Source: Eulemur rufifrons
Lineage: Eukaryota > Chordata > Mammalia > Primates > Lemuridae
Direction: 5' to 3'
NCBI RefSeq assembly: GCF_041146395.1
Contig: NC_090989.1
Location: forward strand, 284,610,343 to 284,674,342
DNA: 64,000 nucleotides
Part shown: positions 1-49,375 of the stretch, piece by piece
How the letters are laid out: every line of letters starts with the position of its first letter
How positions within the stretch are numbered: position 1 is the stretch's first letter
Position numbers and translations under genes: made by a program
The notes under the pieces: generated by a model
What the model saw: the letters and a program-made list of their open reading frames with translations, nothing else
Told to the model about the DNA's origin: nothing
Database searches by the model: none

Positions 1-3000
1 CTGGGGGCCACGCCCCAGCTCATGGCAGTGTTCGGATCCCTGTCCCTCTACGCCCTTGGCAAGTATCACCCTGCACCTCCTGTGTGCGGGGCCCTGAGCA
101 GATGCTGTGGAAGGGAACAAACACGCCCTGCAGACCCGGGCTGGGGGCCTGGCTTCCTGGCTCCACCCAGCCACCCCCTGTGCACCTCCAGGCAATTCCC
201 TGTCCCCCTGTAGTGACAGGCCCAATCCCTAACTGGGCGCTGAGGGCTTCTCCAGACCCGCACTCATCAGACCACCTTCCAACAGCCCAGCGCTCTGGTC
301 AAACAATCTCGGATGGGAAGTCCACACAGAACAGAGATCAGAGAGCAGCTGCTCTGGTGGAGGTGGGGTCGGCTTTGGGGATCGAGGCCCAGGGCCTTGC
401 CTGCTCGGCCTATGCCCCCCACCCTGCCATGGCCCTTGAGACCCTCCAAGGACCTTCCACTGTGTGCCAGGGACTGGGCAATCCCTGCACACACACCCCT
501 GCCCCCGCCCCCCAGATCACGGAGACCTGGGGCAATCTGCGTAGGCTTCCTGTAGGGGTAGTCCCTGGGCTAGACCTTGAAGGACAGATGAAGTTACTCA
601 GGGCTCCAGAGGGAGGGGCTCTGCCTGGCCTGGACCTGGCCCCTCCTCCCCCAGGCCTCCTGCTGCCGTGGCGCTGGCTAGCTGTGGCCGGAGAGGCCCC
701 GGTGCTCACCATGATCCTGCTGCTCAGCGTCATGCCCAACTCCCCGCGCTTCCTGCTCTCGCGGGGCAAGGACGAGGAGGCGCTGCAGGCGCTGGCCTGG
801 CTGCGCGGGGCCGACGCCGACGTCCAGTGGGAGTTCGAGCAGATCCAGGACAACATCCGGAGACAGGTGCGGGAGGGGCAGGGCACCCAGGCTGGCAGGC
901 TGGCCGCAGCACCCAGCCCCGTGTGGCCCTGGCCCGTCACGAGGCCTTTCTGAGCCTTGGTTGCTCTTCCTGGAAAACAAGGACAATAGTTCCCGCGAGA
1001 GCCTGGGGCTAGGGGTGGGCGGCCTGTCCCCAGAGCCTGGCTGCCTCGTGGGCTGGTTCTTTCGTGGAGGAGGGAAGGAGGGGGCCTCTCGCCTAGCCCC
1101 AGGCAGTTCAGGGAGGGTGGCACCTGCCACAGAGGATGGCAAAGCCACCTCAGCAGCAGCCTCGTGTTTCCAGAGCAGCCGAGTGTCGTGGGCCGAGGCC
1201 CGGGACCCCCACGTGTACCGGCCCGTCGCCATCGCCTTGCTGATGCGCCTCCTGCAGCAGCTGACGGGCATCACCCCCATCCTGGTCTACCTGCAGCCCA
1301 TCTTTGACAGCACTGCCGTCCTGCTGGTGAGTGTGCCCCGCAGATGCCAGCGGGGCTCGCGATAGCTCAGGGGACAGGGAACCCCCGACCCTGAATGAGC
1401 ACCTGCCCTGTGCCACGTGCCAGGGAGACAGCACATCTGAAATCTGTACCACACATCTATTCTCAGAATGCTTTTAAGTCAAGTTTAAATGTTTTAAAAG
1501 AAAATACACAGGATCACAAAGGAAACCAGGTTATAGAAATGTAGACCCCTTGGGACCATGGACCCCAGGTTCAGAGCCCCTGTGGCTTCTGCCCTTGATG
1601 AGAAGTCACTTCCGCTTTCTTCTCTGCAAGACAGAGATAGCAGCCTGGCTCCACAGGGCTGTCCTGAGGTCCGAGCCAGATGAGATCTGAAGATTAGAAA
1701 CAGCACAGTTCGACAAGTCGTTGTCACTCCTGGATTCTGTGCCAGCTGGGCACAGTGGTGGGCACAGATGTGCCCCTGCCTGGGAGGCCCCGAGGGCCAG
1801 GGCAGGTGTGCAGGAACAGTGCCCGGCGCATGGCAGGTGCTCGCAGCCCAGTGCCCCAAAGGAGCCATGACCACCAGGGCTGTGGGCCCGAGCACCCTGC
1901 CGCGCCTTGGGGACAGAGTGGGGTGTGGTGGGGGGACAGAAGCAGCCGCAGGGTGTCTCAGCCCCGGTCGCCCCCCTCCCTGAAGCCCCCGCAGGATGAT
2001 GCTGCCATCGTGGGGGCCGTGAGGCTCCTGTCTGTGCTGATCGCTGCCCTCACCATGGACCTCGCCGGCCGCAAGGTCCTGCTCTTCGTCTCGGGTGAGC
2101 GCCCCACCCCAGCACCCCCGCTCGCTCCTCAGCTGCTGCGTGGCCAGCCGTGTGGTGGCCACCAGACAGGAGCGTCCAGAGCAGCAGCCAGCTCACAGGG
2201 TCCTGGCCCCACGAGGGCCGCCGGTCTGTCCACAGCAACCGTCATGTTTGCTGCCAACCTGACGCTGGGGCTGTACGTCCACTTTGGTCCGAGGTCTCCG
2301 ACCCCCAACAGCACCATGGGCCTTGAGAACGCGCCACTCGGGGGCCCAGAGCAGCCCCTGGCCACACCTGTCAACTACCTCACCCTGGTGCCCCTCCTGG
2401 CCACCATGCTCTTCATCATGGGTAGGTGTGGCCGTGGCCCGAGGTGTGGGTGATGTGCACGGGGGTGGCTGGAGAGAGGCCTCCCCCAGCCACACATGGG
2501 GCCTGAGCCTGCCCTTCCCGCCCTGGCAGGCTACGCCATGGGCTGGGGGCCCATCACCTGGCTGCTCATGTCTGAGATCCTGCCCCTGCGTGCCCGCGGC
2601 GTGGCCTCGGGGCTCTGCGTGCTGGTCAGCTGGCTCACCGCCTTCGTCCTCACCAAGTCCTTCCTGCTGGTGGTGGTGAGTCTCAGCCCTGGGGACCCTG
2701 AGGCCCTCTGCAGCCAGTCAGGGGCCCCTGCTCGGGCCAGGGGCTGTGCTGAGGACTTGTCTCTCAGGCCATCGGTCCCTCACAGGGTTTGATGAGCACA
2801 CACCCCTCAATGCGGAGGCCAAAAGCAGTCAAGTGACAACCCGGCAAAGGCTCCTCTTTACAAGAAACAGGAAGGAGCCTGGGGAACTGCCCTGAGAAGT
2901 CAGGTCATCTCCCAGGCCAGGCAGGACACCGCCCAGGCCCCTGCCGGGAGCCCAATGAGCCACACCCGACGTGCCCCATCTCCCTCGCAGTCCCGGGCGC

Positions 3001-3749
3001 TGGTCGCAGTGGCTCGCCCTAGGGCACACAGGCACACTACCCACCCCCACCCCCACCCCCACACACCCCGGTTCAAACCAGCAGGCCTGAGACCAGCCAG
3101 AACCTGAGTCCCAGCCACAGGTTCCCACAAGGCAGAACGAATCGAGCCGCTTGGGCCAGTGCCCGGCCTGGTCCACTCAGTGGTCAGGGCAGGCTAGGTG
3201 GGGGAGGGCAGAGTGTCCAGAGTGCTAAGTCCGCCCGCGGTGGCCCAGAACAGCATGCCTGGCCAGCCCACGGTGGCAGCCTCCCCCGGGCTGGAGTGCT
3301 GAGCACCAGGGCGGAGGTGGTGCCCGTGATGCGGCTGTGGCCCTGGCTGCCAGGCAGGCAGGAAGTCCTAAGCCAGCCCCAGACAAAAGTCAAGGCCCCA
3401 GAGGCCACGCCAAAACGCTCGGGTTTTGTCCTGGAGGCAGTGGGGAGCCCTGGGAGGTATCTTGGCAGGGCAAGGACCAGGCGGAGGTCCCCACACATCT
3501 GGCTGATGCCAGCAGGGCCCACGAGCGCATCCTGGGGTGGGAGGTCCCTGGGGCTTCCTCTGTGTGACCCAGCACCCTCCTCTGCACCCCCAGAACGCCT
3601 TTGGTCTCCAGGTGCCTTTCTTCTTCTTTGCGGCCATCTGCTTGGTGAACCTGGTGTTCACGGGCTGCTGCGTGCCCGAGACCAAGGGCCGGTCACTGGA
3701 GCAGATAGAATCCTTCTTCCGCACCGGGAGGAGATCCTTCCTGCGCTAG
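1..3749 (+). CDS. SLC2A6: SLC2A6 (GLUT6), facilitative hexose transporter, 3' part
   Basis: Seven coding exons are visible: 1-58, 655-866, 1174-1326, 1986-2094, 2236-2421, 2530-2675 and 3594-3749 (TAG stop). They join in frame to give the last 339 residues of a protein of about 507 aa; the N-terminal third lies outside the window. Sugar-transporter signatures are present: [11 protein letters not shown] and a DEEAL-rich loop after TM6, [12 protein letters not shown] in TM7, DLAGRK in the TM8-9 loop, GWGPITWLL in TM10, and [12 protein letters not shown] before the C-terminus. TMs 6-12 of the MFS fold are covered. Class III GLUTs are mainly endo-lysosomal or intracellular; GLUT6 is linked to glycolysis in leukocytes, brain and spleen. 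All junction phases agree. The first visible intron uses a GC donor (59-60). Identification is very secure. Confidence 0.97.
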
Positions 3750-4353
3750 GTCCGCATCCCCGCCGGGGGTGCCAAACCACTGGGCAGCCAGGCCTCTGCG
3801 TCGGCCGAAAACCTGCAGCCTGGGACCAGGAGGCAGCAGCAATCCCTGCTGCCAGCCACGACACAGGAGGACACGCCAAGGGTGGCCCAGGGCCCACCGG
3901 AGCATGGCTCCCGGCTCTAGCCAGGCGGCGCCGCTGTCCTGCCCCAGCCCCCGGCTTGAGTGGCCCACAGTGTTCCGGCACTTTAGCCAAGACCTGCACC
4001 AGAGAGCACACGGCCTGGCCCAGGACCAGGCCCTGCTGGGCAACCCGGGGCCTGTTCCTCACTCATGTGAGGAGGACACTCCCCACAGAAGGCCGAGGTG
4101 AGGACGGAGAACAGGGCTGGAGGCAGCGACGTGGCAGGCACGTCCCGTTCTGATCACTCAGCCACCATCAAGCATCTGGCCTATGGGAGGAAGACGGGCC
4201 ACTGCCCCCACAGGAGTCTGCGGTCACCCCGGGGGACATTCTGGACTTCGGAGAGCCAGGCACAGGACCCAGTGCGGCCACTTCCTCCTGCCCAGTCCAG
4301 TCTCTGGGAACGGGGGTCTCCCGTCTGCAAACTGTGTTCACCCTATTTATAAA

Positions 4354-4359
4354 AATAAA
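4354..4359 (+). terminator. SLC2A6: SLC2A6 poly(A) signal
   Basis: AATAAA lies about 605 bp after the SLC2A6 stop codon and is the only canonical signal before the opposing CACFD1 tail. The 3' UTR is therefore about 3750-4375. It holds no repeat that I recognise. Confidence 0.8.
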
Positions 4360-4764
4360 AGAACCAGGCCTGCAGCCCTAGAGCGGAGAGAGTGGGGTCC
4401 ACTCCAGGAGAGGAAGCCCCTCACCAGCAGCCAGGCTAGGCCTAAGCTGTCACGGTTGCCAGGCAGCGGGCCCCTCTGCAGCCACCCCGCCTGAGCCACA
4501 GTGCAGCAAAGGGAAGGCGAGGCAGGCGGCGTGAGGGGGCCCAGCCCGGCTCAGCCCCAGTGCTGCCCAGCTGAGTAGCCTTGGGCACGTCACTCTCCCT
4601 GTCCAAGATGCTGAGCAGGCTCGGGACGGCACCTGTGATTACTTCCTGGGCCCACAGCCCCTGCTCAGCTGGGCTGGGGACATCCCTACCACTCTACACG
4701 AGGGCCCCCGAGGCAGGGGGGACAGGCAGACGACAGGGAACAAGCCCACCGACTCCAGCCTTGC

Positions 4765-4770
4765 TTTATT
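4765..4770 (-). terminator. CACFD1: CACFD1 poly(A) signal
   Basis: TTTATT on the + strand reads AATAAA on the minus strand, downstream of the CACFD1 stop codon at 6747. The expected cleavage point is near 4745, about 370 bp from the SLC2A6 3' end, so the two genes converge tail to tail. Confidence 0.75.
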
Positions 4771-6746
4771 GCTCAAGACACAGGCCGAACAGTGAGGGGC
4801 ACACGGCTCCACGGCTCAGTGCAGACACTCAGGAGCGGAGCCCTCGGCCACAAGGTCAGGCGTTCCTGGCCTGGCGGGTCCCCCCCACTAACGGGGCTTC
4901 TGGCGGGAGATGGGGTCACAAGCTCCAGGACCACACGGCTCTGGACTCCCTGGGAACCTTGGGCAAGTGACCTACCCACTTGGCCTGTGACCAAGGGGCT
5001 GTCCACCTCTGCATCCAACCCCATGGCCTGCCCAGCACCCACCCAGCTTCCCCACAGGGCACAGGTGTGACCTTCCTGACACATAGCCAACCCCTCCTCC
5101 TGCTGCCAGTGATGCTCCTCGGGCAGGGGCTGGAGGGACCCAGAGCCCACCGCCCCGGGCAAGGGTGAGCAGAGGGCAGGCAGGGCCTTGCCCTCTGGGA
5201 GGTAGACAGGTCTTGTGCACCGCACACTCGGGAGGAGACGCGCACGCGCGCACACACATGCGCGCGCACACACACACACACACACACGCACGCACACGCA
5301 TGACAGGTCTTAGCACTGCACACTCGGGAGGAGACAGACACACACAAACACAGCCCTTTGAACCCAGCAGTGGCCTGAGGAACCCTGAAGGCACGTGTCC
5401 CACCAAGCCGGCCACACTGTGATGCCCCTGCCACCCTGGGGCTCGCCTGGCCGGATCCTCGGAGGGCTGCTGGTGACCCAGGAGCCCACTGATGAGTGCC
5501 CAGGGCAGTCGTGAGCAGGCCCCGAGCGCCCCCTCTCCCAGCCTGAGAGCCTGTGTTCCTGCCCCCATCGCGGACAGGCCCGACAGGTCCTGGGAACAGC
5601 CCTGGCACAGCGTCAGGCTGGTGTCTCCACAGCAAGACTCAGTCCCTGAGCTCCGGGAGCCTGGGGCCGGGCAGGGCTGGGGCTCCGCCCGGAGCGAGCG
5701 TTTCCACACCAGCTACTTCGGGGCCCACCTGGCAATCGGAGGAGCCAGCGGGCCGAGGGCACAGGGCAGACGGAGGACGGGATCCACTCCTGGGCACCAC
5801 CTCTCCCCTGCACGGGCCTTGCTCCTGGGGGGCCTGGCATGCGGGGCAGCAGGGACAGCTCTCTGTGGGGGGTGACTCTGGCCTCTGCCCTGCTCTGAAA
5901 AGGCAGAAGTTCCCTGCGGGAAGGGCTTGGGAGCAGGTGGGCAGGAGTACCTGACGTGGGGGCTCGGGCCACTGCTGACACGGGCGGACCATGCCAGAGT
6001 GGTGGGGCCCCTCTTGGGCGCCAGGGAGGGCCTGCTCGCCCCACTTGCTTAGCACCAGGGCCTGGTGGGGAGGGCAAAACCTAGCGGCCCGAGCCAGGCC
6101 TGTGGGAGGCAGGGCAGCAGGGTGTCTAGGGTGGCTCATGTCCAAGATTCCAGGGAACGCGGCAAGGAGCACCGCCCACCCAGCTGTCCCGTCACTGCCA
6201 AGGCCGCTGTTCGGGGTGCAGAGGTGTATCCTGGGAGCTCTGTCCCACAGAAGACAGAGTGGCAGGGGGCCACACCCCTGGGCAGTGGCGGGAGGCTGCG
6301 GCCAGTGGGCAGCATCAGGACACAGCCCTGCCGTTCCGGGGCCCAGGGCCGCCACCTGCAGGGAGGGCTGGGGCGCCCCCTCTGCTCAGTGCCCGGGCAA
6401 AGGACACAGAGGTAGGCCCCGGCTGGGTGTGGGGAAGCTGCTCCAGGCCTGGGGCAAACCAGCAGCGGCTCTGCCAACAGTGCGAAGTCCACAGAGCCAT
6501 CCGGCGGGGCGGCGGGCCGGGGGTGCCCGTGCAGAGCTGCGGCGGGCTGTGTTCGGCCTCAAGTCCTGCAGCCCAGCCCAGCCCAGCCCCAGCAGAGTGG
6601 GAAAGGGGCAGACAGAGGACTCTGGGCATGGGGGATGGGGCAGAGGGCGCCTCTGCCAGACTGTCCTTCAGGGTCGACGTCCAGGCCTCACCTGGGTGTC
6701 TCTCACAGAACCAGGGGAGTGCGTGGGGGAGGGTGCCCCAGCCCCA
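4771..6746 (-). other. CACFD1: CACFD1 3' untranslated region
   Basis: This 2-kb GC-rich stretch lies between the CACFD1 stop codon and its poly(A) signal. It has no coding exon of either neighbour. Both strands show long open frames, but these are by-products of high GC and have no recognisable domain. A CA/CG dinucleotide repeat sits at about 5236-5302. Confidence 0.65.
5236..5302. repeat. CA/CG alternating dinucleotide microsatellite
   Basis: This is a run of alternating purine-pyrimidine (CA, GC, CG) with few interruptions, in the CACFD1 3' UTR. It is flanked by two copies of an 'actcgggaggagacg/agacag' motif about 90 bp apart. Such tracts are length-variable and can adopt Z-DNA. Confidence 0.9.
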
Positions 6747-15720
<8,974 letters not shown>

Positions 15721-15741
15721 GCAGCCGAGGTGCACGTTTCT

Positions 15742-15747
15742 TTTATT
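15742..15747 (-). terminator. ADAMTS13: ADAMTS13 poly(A) signal
   Basis: TTTATT on the + strand gives AATAAA on the minus strand, about 220 bp after the ADAMTS13 stop codon (15970-15972). This makes a short 3' UTR that ends at about 15725, close to the CACFD1 promoter. Confidence 0.8.
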
Positions 15748-15969
15748 GTGCCCGAAGGGCTGGGGGTGCCTTTCCGGAGTCTCCAGCCCCGCCCCCAGCC
15801 TTCTGGACGCTGGAGAAGACCCTAAGCCTGAAGCAAGTCAGAGTTGGAAAGCGGAGGCCAGAGGTCAACGCTCCAGGGCTGGCCAGACGCCTAGGAAGTG
15901 CTCAGTATCTGTCGGTCCGGCCTTTGCCTCCCAGGACTACGGGCAACTGCCGATGTGCGGGAGGGGAAG

Positions 15970-42844
<26,875 letters not shown>

Positions 42845-43849
42845 CCTTCGGAGACCAGCCTGCTGAGGGAGAGGGGCCTGAGGACCGTGGAGCCGCCGCT
42901 GGAATGTGAGGGACTGCTTGCGGGGCGGGGCGACCGGCCGTGTTGACTATTGGCAGGGCCCTGGGGTGGGGGAGCTTGAAACTCCTCCTGCTGCAACCTG
43001 GGCCCTGCTCTGGGATGGTCCCCAGTTCAGAGCACCCCAACCTGGTCCTGCAGCCCAAAGAGCCCTCCAGCTGTGCACACCTGGCCTTCTGGGAGGGGGC
43101 TGGGCCCAGCAACCCAGTCTGGAGGAGGAGGGAGCCTTGGACAGGGAAGCTGGAGACACACTGGGACCGGGGCTGGCTCTCTCGGGGCCTCCGTTCCCTC
43201 TGAGTCTGACAGAGGAAAGGCCATGCCAAAGACACCACAGTTCTGGGTCGACTGTCTGCCTGCCCTGCGTCTGCACCAGATGAGGAGAGTCACAGGGCAG
43301 GCCGAGCGGCACCAGACCTCCGCATTCGTCACCACAAAGCACCGGGCAATCCTGCGGCACCTTCTGGAAGGTTCTTGTTCCGTGCTCCAGACCACTCTTG
43401 CAGCCCTCACACCTCCCCCAGCCCACTCAGCTGGTGACCGGCGGGGGTTCCCTCTCCTCTCCAGCCTGCAGCACCATCTGGGCCCCTCCACCAGGTTCGC
43501 TGTTCACCCCCAGCCCCCAGGGTCTGTGTAGCTGAGCCCAGGACGGCAGCCACTCCCACCAGGCAGCAGTCCCGGCCTCTGGAGCTTAGTTTCTGGGGAA
43601 GAGTGTCAGATGACGAACTCACCAGACAGGCGCACCGTGCGGTATGTTCGAAGGTGGTGAGCGCCGTGGAGGACACGGCAGGAGAACCGTGTGGGGGCCG
43701 GCGGGGGGCAGTGTCACACAGGAAGGGCAGGGAGGCTCCTGGAGAAGCGGCACGGTGAGATGTCGGCGTCCTGTGACTGGATGTCCCGGTCGGCGCACAC
43801 GCTGACGTCTCCTGCCCGCGGCCTACGTGGGCCTCCCGCCACAGCCGCT

Positions 43850-43850
<1 letters not shown>
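42845..43850. other. 5' flank of ADAMTS13, no gene seen
   Basis: GC-rich sequence upstream of the ADAMTS13 start codon should contain its promoter and 5' UTR. I see no TATA box, CpG island or exon on either strand that can be supported; the open frames are shadows of high GC. Confidence 0.5.
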
Positions 43851-45760
<1,910 letters not shown>

Positions 45761-46059
45761 GGTTGCCGCATTTAGAAAATAAAAATCAGGACATTCAGTT
45801 ACATTTGAATCTCAGGTAAACAACAAATAATTTTTTAGCGCACGTATGTCCCAAACATTGCAAATGTCCCATGGGACACACTGACACTAAAAATGATTCT
45901 TTATCTGAGACTTCTGTTTAACCGAGTGTCCTGCATTTTGTCCGGCGACCTTACCCCTAGTCAGTCTTTGCCACGACATCTCATTTTATCACTTTCACTG
46001 TTGCCGCTGTCCAAAAGTATCTCAATTTATTAACTTATCTGGGCTTCCCTGCAGGCCCC

Positions 46060-46738
46060 TGTCGACATAAAGGGAGAAACTGAGGTAGCCCTCTGTCAAC
46101 CAAGACAGGCCCTAAGGCTGAGAAACCGAAAGTCCGTACCAGCTGAGGGTCAGGGCTTGCCTGGCGTGGCGACTTCCCAAACTCCTACAGCTATGGGGAA
46201 AACTACACTCTTGCTAAACTGCCTGACACGAGGAGCCACCAGGAAACCTGTCAGACCCCTCCTAACTCTGATTCACAACCAAGACTGCTACAGCTCTGGC
46301 TGGACAGAGGACCACCCTTGCGAACACTCTTCCCCTGTGAGCAAGGGCAGACCTCAAGCCAGTGTCGGCCAGCCGTGGAGACTGTGCGCAAACTGTCTTC
46401 GTGTCCTGTCGTCCACTTTCTGATGGTAAAGGCTGAATTCCGCCTCATTTTAATGCAGAAGCCCTGCCCCAAATTGAACATGGGATGTCTGTTACATGTG
46501 TGTTTACTCACTGTGCATGCGCTCAGCTCCCCTCATGAACATGTATAGCCTCCCCCACACCTGCTGAATAGGTACTGTGTCATGGAGACCCTGTGAGGCA
46601 TAAAAACCAACTGTCCTGCCTCTGCAGAGGGCTCCTTCAGCGCACGCCGAAGACTGTCTCTTGCCAGCTGCAAAGTGCTAGCACCAATAAAGCTCTCCTT
46701 TCTACCAGCTAGCCATCCTGGTAGCCTTTTGGATGACA
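46060..46738 (+). mobile_element. Probable solo LTR of an endogenous retrovirus
   Basis: A block of about 680 bp begins TGTCGACA and ends near ..TGACA. It has a weak TATA-like 'gcataaaaacc' near 46600 and an AATAAAGCTCTCC poly(A) signal at about 46686, followed by a short U5-like stretch. No viral coding region, primer-binding site or partner LTR is seen next to it, and a clean target duplication is not visible. The boundaries are approximate. Confidence 0.5.
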
Positions 46739-46825
46739 GGGCCAAGATTGAGGACTGGATTTGTCAACCTGAAATAATCAGGTTAATAAAGGATGAAAAT
46801 CCAGTTTTAAAGAGTTGATTCAGGC

Positions 46826-46983
46826 CTGGTGTGGTGGCTCACGCCTGTAATCCTAGCACTCTGGGAGGCTGAGGCAGGAGGATCCCTTGAGTCCTGGGTT
46901 TGAGGCTGCAGTGAGCTACGATGACACCACTGCACTCTAGCCTGGGTGACAGAGCAAGAGTGTCTCAAAAAAAAAAAAAATAG
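46826..46983 (+). repeat. Monomeric Alu-type SINE
   Basis: A single left-arm monomer of about 145 bp plus an A14 tail. Flanks 'agagttgattca' and 'agagtttattca' form a 12-bp target duplication with one mismatch. Confidence 0.85.
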
Positions 46984-47278
46984 AGTTTATTCAAGCAAAA
47001 AGCTGGGAATAGTTAGTGATCTGGGAAACACAGACTCCAGAGAAATGGGGTCAGTGCCCTAGAGTTAAAAGTTAAGGGTTTGCTTATATAGGCAGGAGAC
47101 AAAGAAATTTAGTATGATGATAGTCTTTTCTATATAAGATTGGCTTATAAGTTACAACAATTTAATTACAGTTTATTTTCTTTTCCATACAGCTTATTTT
47201 CATTTCCTTTCCGATTTAAAAGATGTATTTAACATTTCATCTTAGAAAATGTGACAGTCATATATTTAACATTCCATC

Positions 47279-47579
47279 CTAGCCAGTCTCAGTGGCTCAT
47301 ACCTGTAACCCTAGCACTCTGGGAGGCCAAGGCAGGAAGACTGCTTGAGCTTAAGAGTTCAAGACCAGCCTAAGTGAGAGTGAGACCCATCTCTACTGAA
47401 AATAGAAAAATTAGCTGGACGTCATGGCATGCACCTGTAGTCCCAGCTACTCAGGAGGCTGAGACAGGAGGATCCCTTGAGCCCAGTAGTTTGAAGCTAC
47501 AGTGAGCTATGATCACACCATTGCACTCCAGCCTGGGTGACAGAGTGAGATTCTGTCTAAAAAAAAAAAAAAAAAAAAA
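47279..47579 (+). repeat. Alu SINE
   Basis: Dimeric, diverged Alu with a long A-tail, inserted within older LTR-like sequence. Confidence 0.9.
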
Positions 47580-47887
47580 TTCCATCTTAGACAATGTGAT
47601 AATCATGAAATCTCTGTGTGAGAAAGAAAAGAGGGAAGTTAGCCTACAATGAAGATCAACACTGAAGATGGAAGTGGTGTTCCCTAGCACCCTTATGTCA
47701 CTTATAACATTTTATAAAACAATATAGGTAAGAAAGAAGGCTAATCCACAACCCGAGAAACGAAGGTTACTGCTGCTTGTCACTGATTTAGGCCCCAGGC
47801 CCCATAATCACATTCCTTTAAGGCTCAAAATAAAGTTCCAACAGCTGAGCTCTTGAATTATTTTAAAACTTAATTTCATAGATTCAA

Positions 47888-48227
47888 GGCCGGGCGCGGT
47901 GGCTCGCGCCTGTAATCCTAGCACTCTGAGAGGCCAAGGCAGGTGGATCATTTGAGCTCAGGAGTTCGAGACCAGCCTGAGCAAGAGTGAGACTTCATCT
48001 CTACTAAAAATAGAAAGAAATTATATGGACAACTAAAAACATATATAGAAAAAAGTTAGCTGGGCATGGTGGCGCATGCCTGTAGTCCCAGCTACTCAGG
48101 AGGCTGAGGCAGGAGGATCGCTTGAGCCCAGGAGTTTGAGGTTGCTGTGAGCTAGGCTGAAGCCACGGCACTCACTCTAGCCTGGGCAACAGAGTGAGAC
48201 TCTGTCTCAAAAAAAAAAAAAAAAAAT
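47888..48227 (+). repeat. Alu SINE (strepsirrhine type)
   Basis: Full-length Alu starting ggccgggcgcggtggctcgc, with the 'ttatatggacaactaaaaac' right-arm insertion. Target duplication 'atttcatagattca' / 'atttcacagattca' differs by one base. Confidence 0.95.
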
Positions 48228-48439
48228 TTCACAGATTCAACTTGCCCTGAACATATGTGCTCTGATTAATAGCAGATGCAAGTGGGATTGTAAAGGGAAA
48301 AAAAAATTAAGGGGGCAGTTCCTAAATTGTTTACCAAGAATTTACATTGGTTCATTAAAATTCATTAAAATAGCATAAGCTATTGATTGGCTATCATTGT
48401 TCTTTGTATCACAAATTCCAGGAACATGAAGATAATGGG

Positions 48440-48830
48440 TGAGGGTCACATCATGCAACTTGTGACGTTACCAAACCAACCTGGGTCCATTTGCGTGTGC
48501 ACAGTGGAAGGCCAAACACCCACTCGGGTGCCAGGTGTTCACACTGAGAAAGGTTTATTGCCAACCAGCCGAGCAAACAGAAGTCTGGCACAAACCTGTC
48601 TCCTCGAGCTGGGGCTTAGAGCAGGTATTATGGTCACAGGTTGATGAGGCGTGATCTGATTGGACCTTAGATCCTGTGTCTTCTTAATTCAGTCCAGCTC
48701 CTCAGCGCGAGCACTTAGGTTCCACCTGTGATTCATGCTGAGTTCATCTGGGCATGCTCACGTTCTGTGACCTTCAACCTGGGGGTCCATGGCAACTGAA
48801 AAATAAGTCACAACTCAGTTACATAAAAAT
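48440..48830 (-). mobile_element. Possible LTR remnant
   Basis: Read on the minus strand, this stretch has an AATAAACCTTTCTC poly(A)-like signal (about 48550) followed by a short U5-like tail ending ..GTCACA, which resembles a retroviral LTR. No coding region is attached. Family and ends are uncertain. Confidence 0.35.
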
Positions 48831-48836
48831 GAACCA

Positions 48837-49017
48837 GGCCAGGCACATGGTGTCCTTGGTGACACATGCCTATAATCCCAGGCTTTGGGAGGCTGAGGCA
48901 GGAGGATCACTTGAGCCCAGGAGTTTGAAGCTGCAGTGAGTGAGCTATGATCACACCATTGCACTCCAGCCTGGGCGACAAAGGAAGGCCTTGTCTCAAA
49001 AAATAAAAAAATAAAAT
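48837..49017 (+). repeat. Monomeric Alu-type SINE
   Basis: A diverged single-arm SINE with a disturbed 5' end (an inserted 'tccttggtgacaca' region) and an A-rich tail. Confidence 0.8.
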
Positions 49018-49375
49018 GTTGAACCACATTGTCTGATGTGGTAACAATTTTAGGAAATTTATCAGGTAGTCTGGAAAGTACAGGGAAGGAAATTAAAAAC
49101 AAAATGTCTTTAAATAATTTCCCTGGGGCATGGGTGCAGGGATGTTACTGAAGTCTCATGCTCACATCTGTCTGGGCCTGACAAATTTTCCAAACCTCAT
49201 GTCACCTGAAGAATCATGAACCTCATAAATTTGGGAAGGAGAGCTTCATTTCCCATGGAGGGTTGCAGCCTGCGGGCTTGCCATTATGTCAGGCTGCGAA
49301 GCATAGCCTTGGGCAGAAGCCAAGTGCAGGCACTTGGAGGAAACAGGAATTTATGCTGAGCAGGGTAGGTACGTA

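Noticed and set aside
84..953. 289-aa + strand open frame at the window start
   Set aside because: It runs through SLC2A6 intron sequence into the 655-866 exon. Only the exon part resembles the protein; the rest is open because of high GC.
4098..4352. Small + strand frame after SLC2A6
   Set aside because: It lies entirely in the SLC2A6 3' UTR and has no conserved features.
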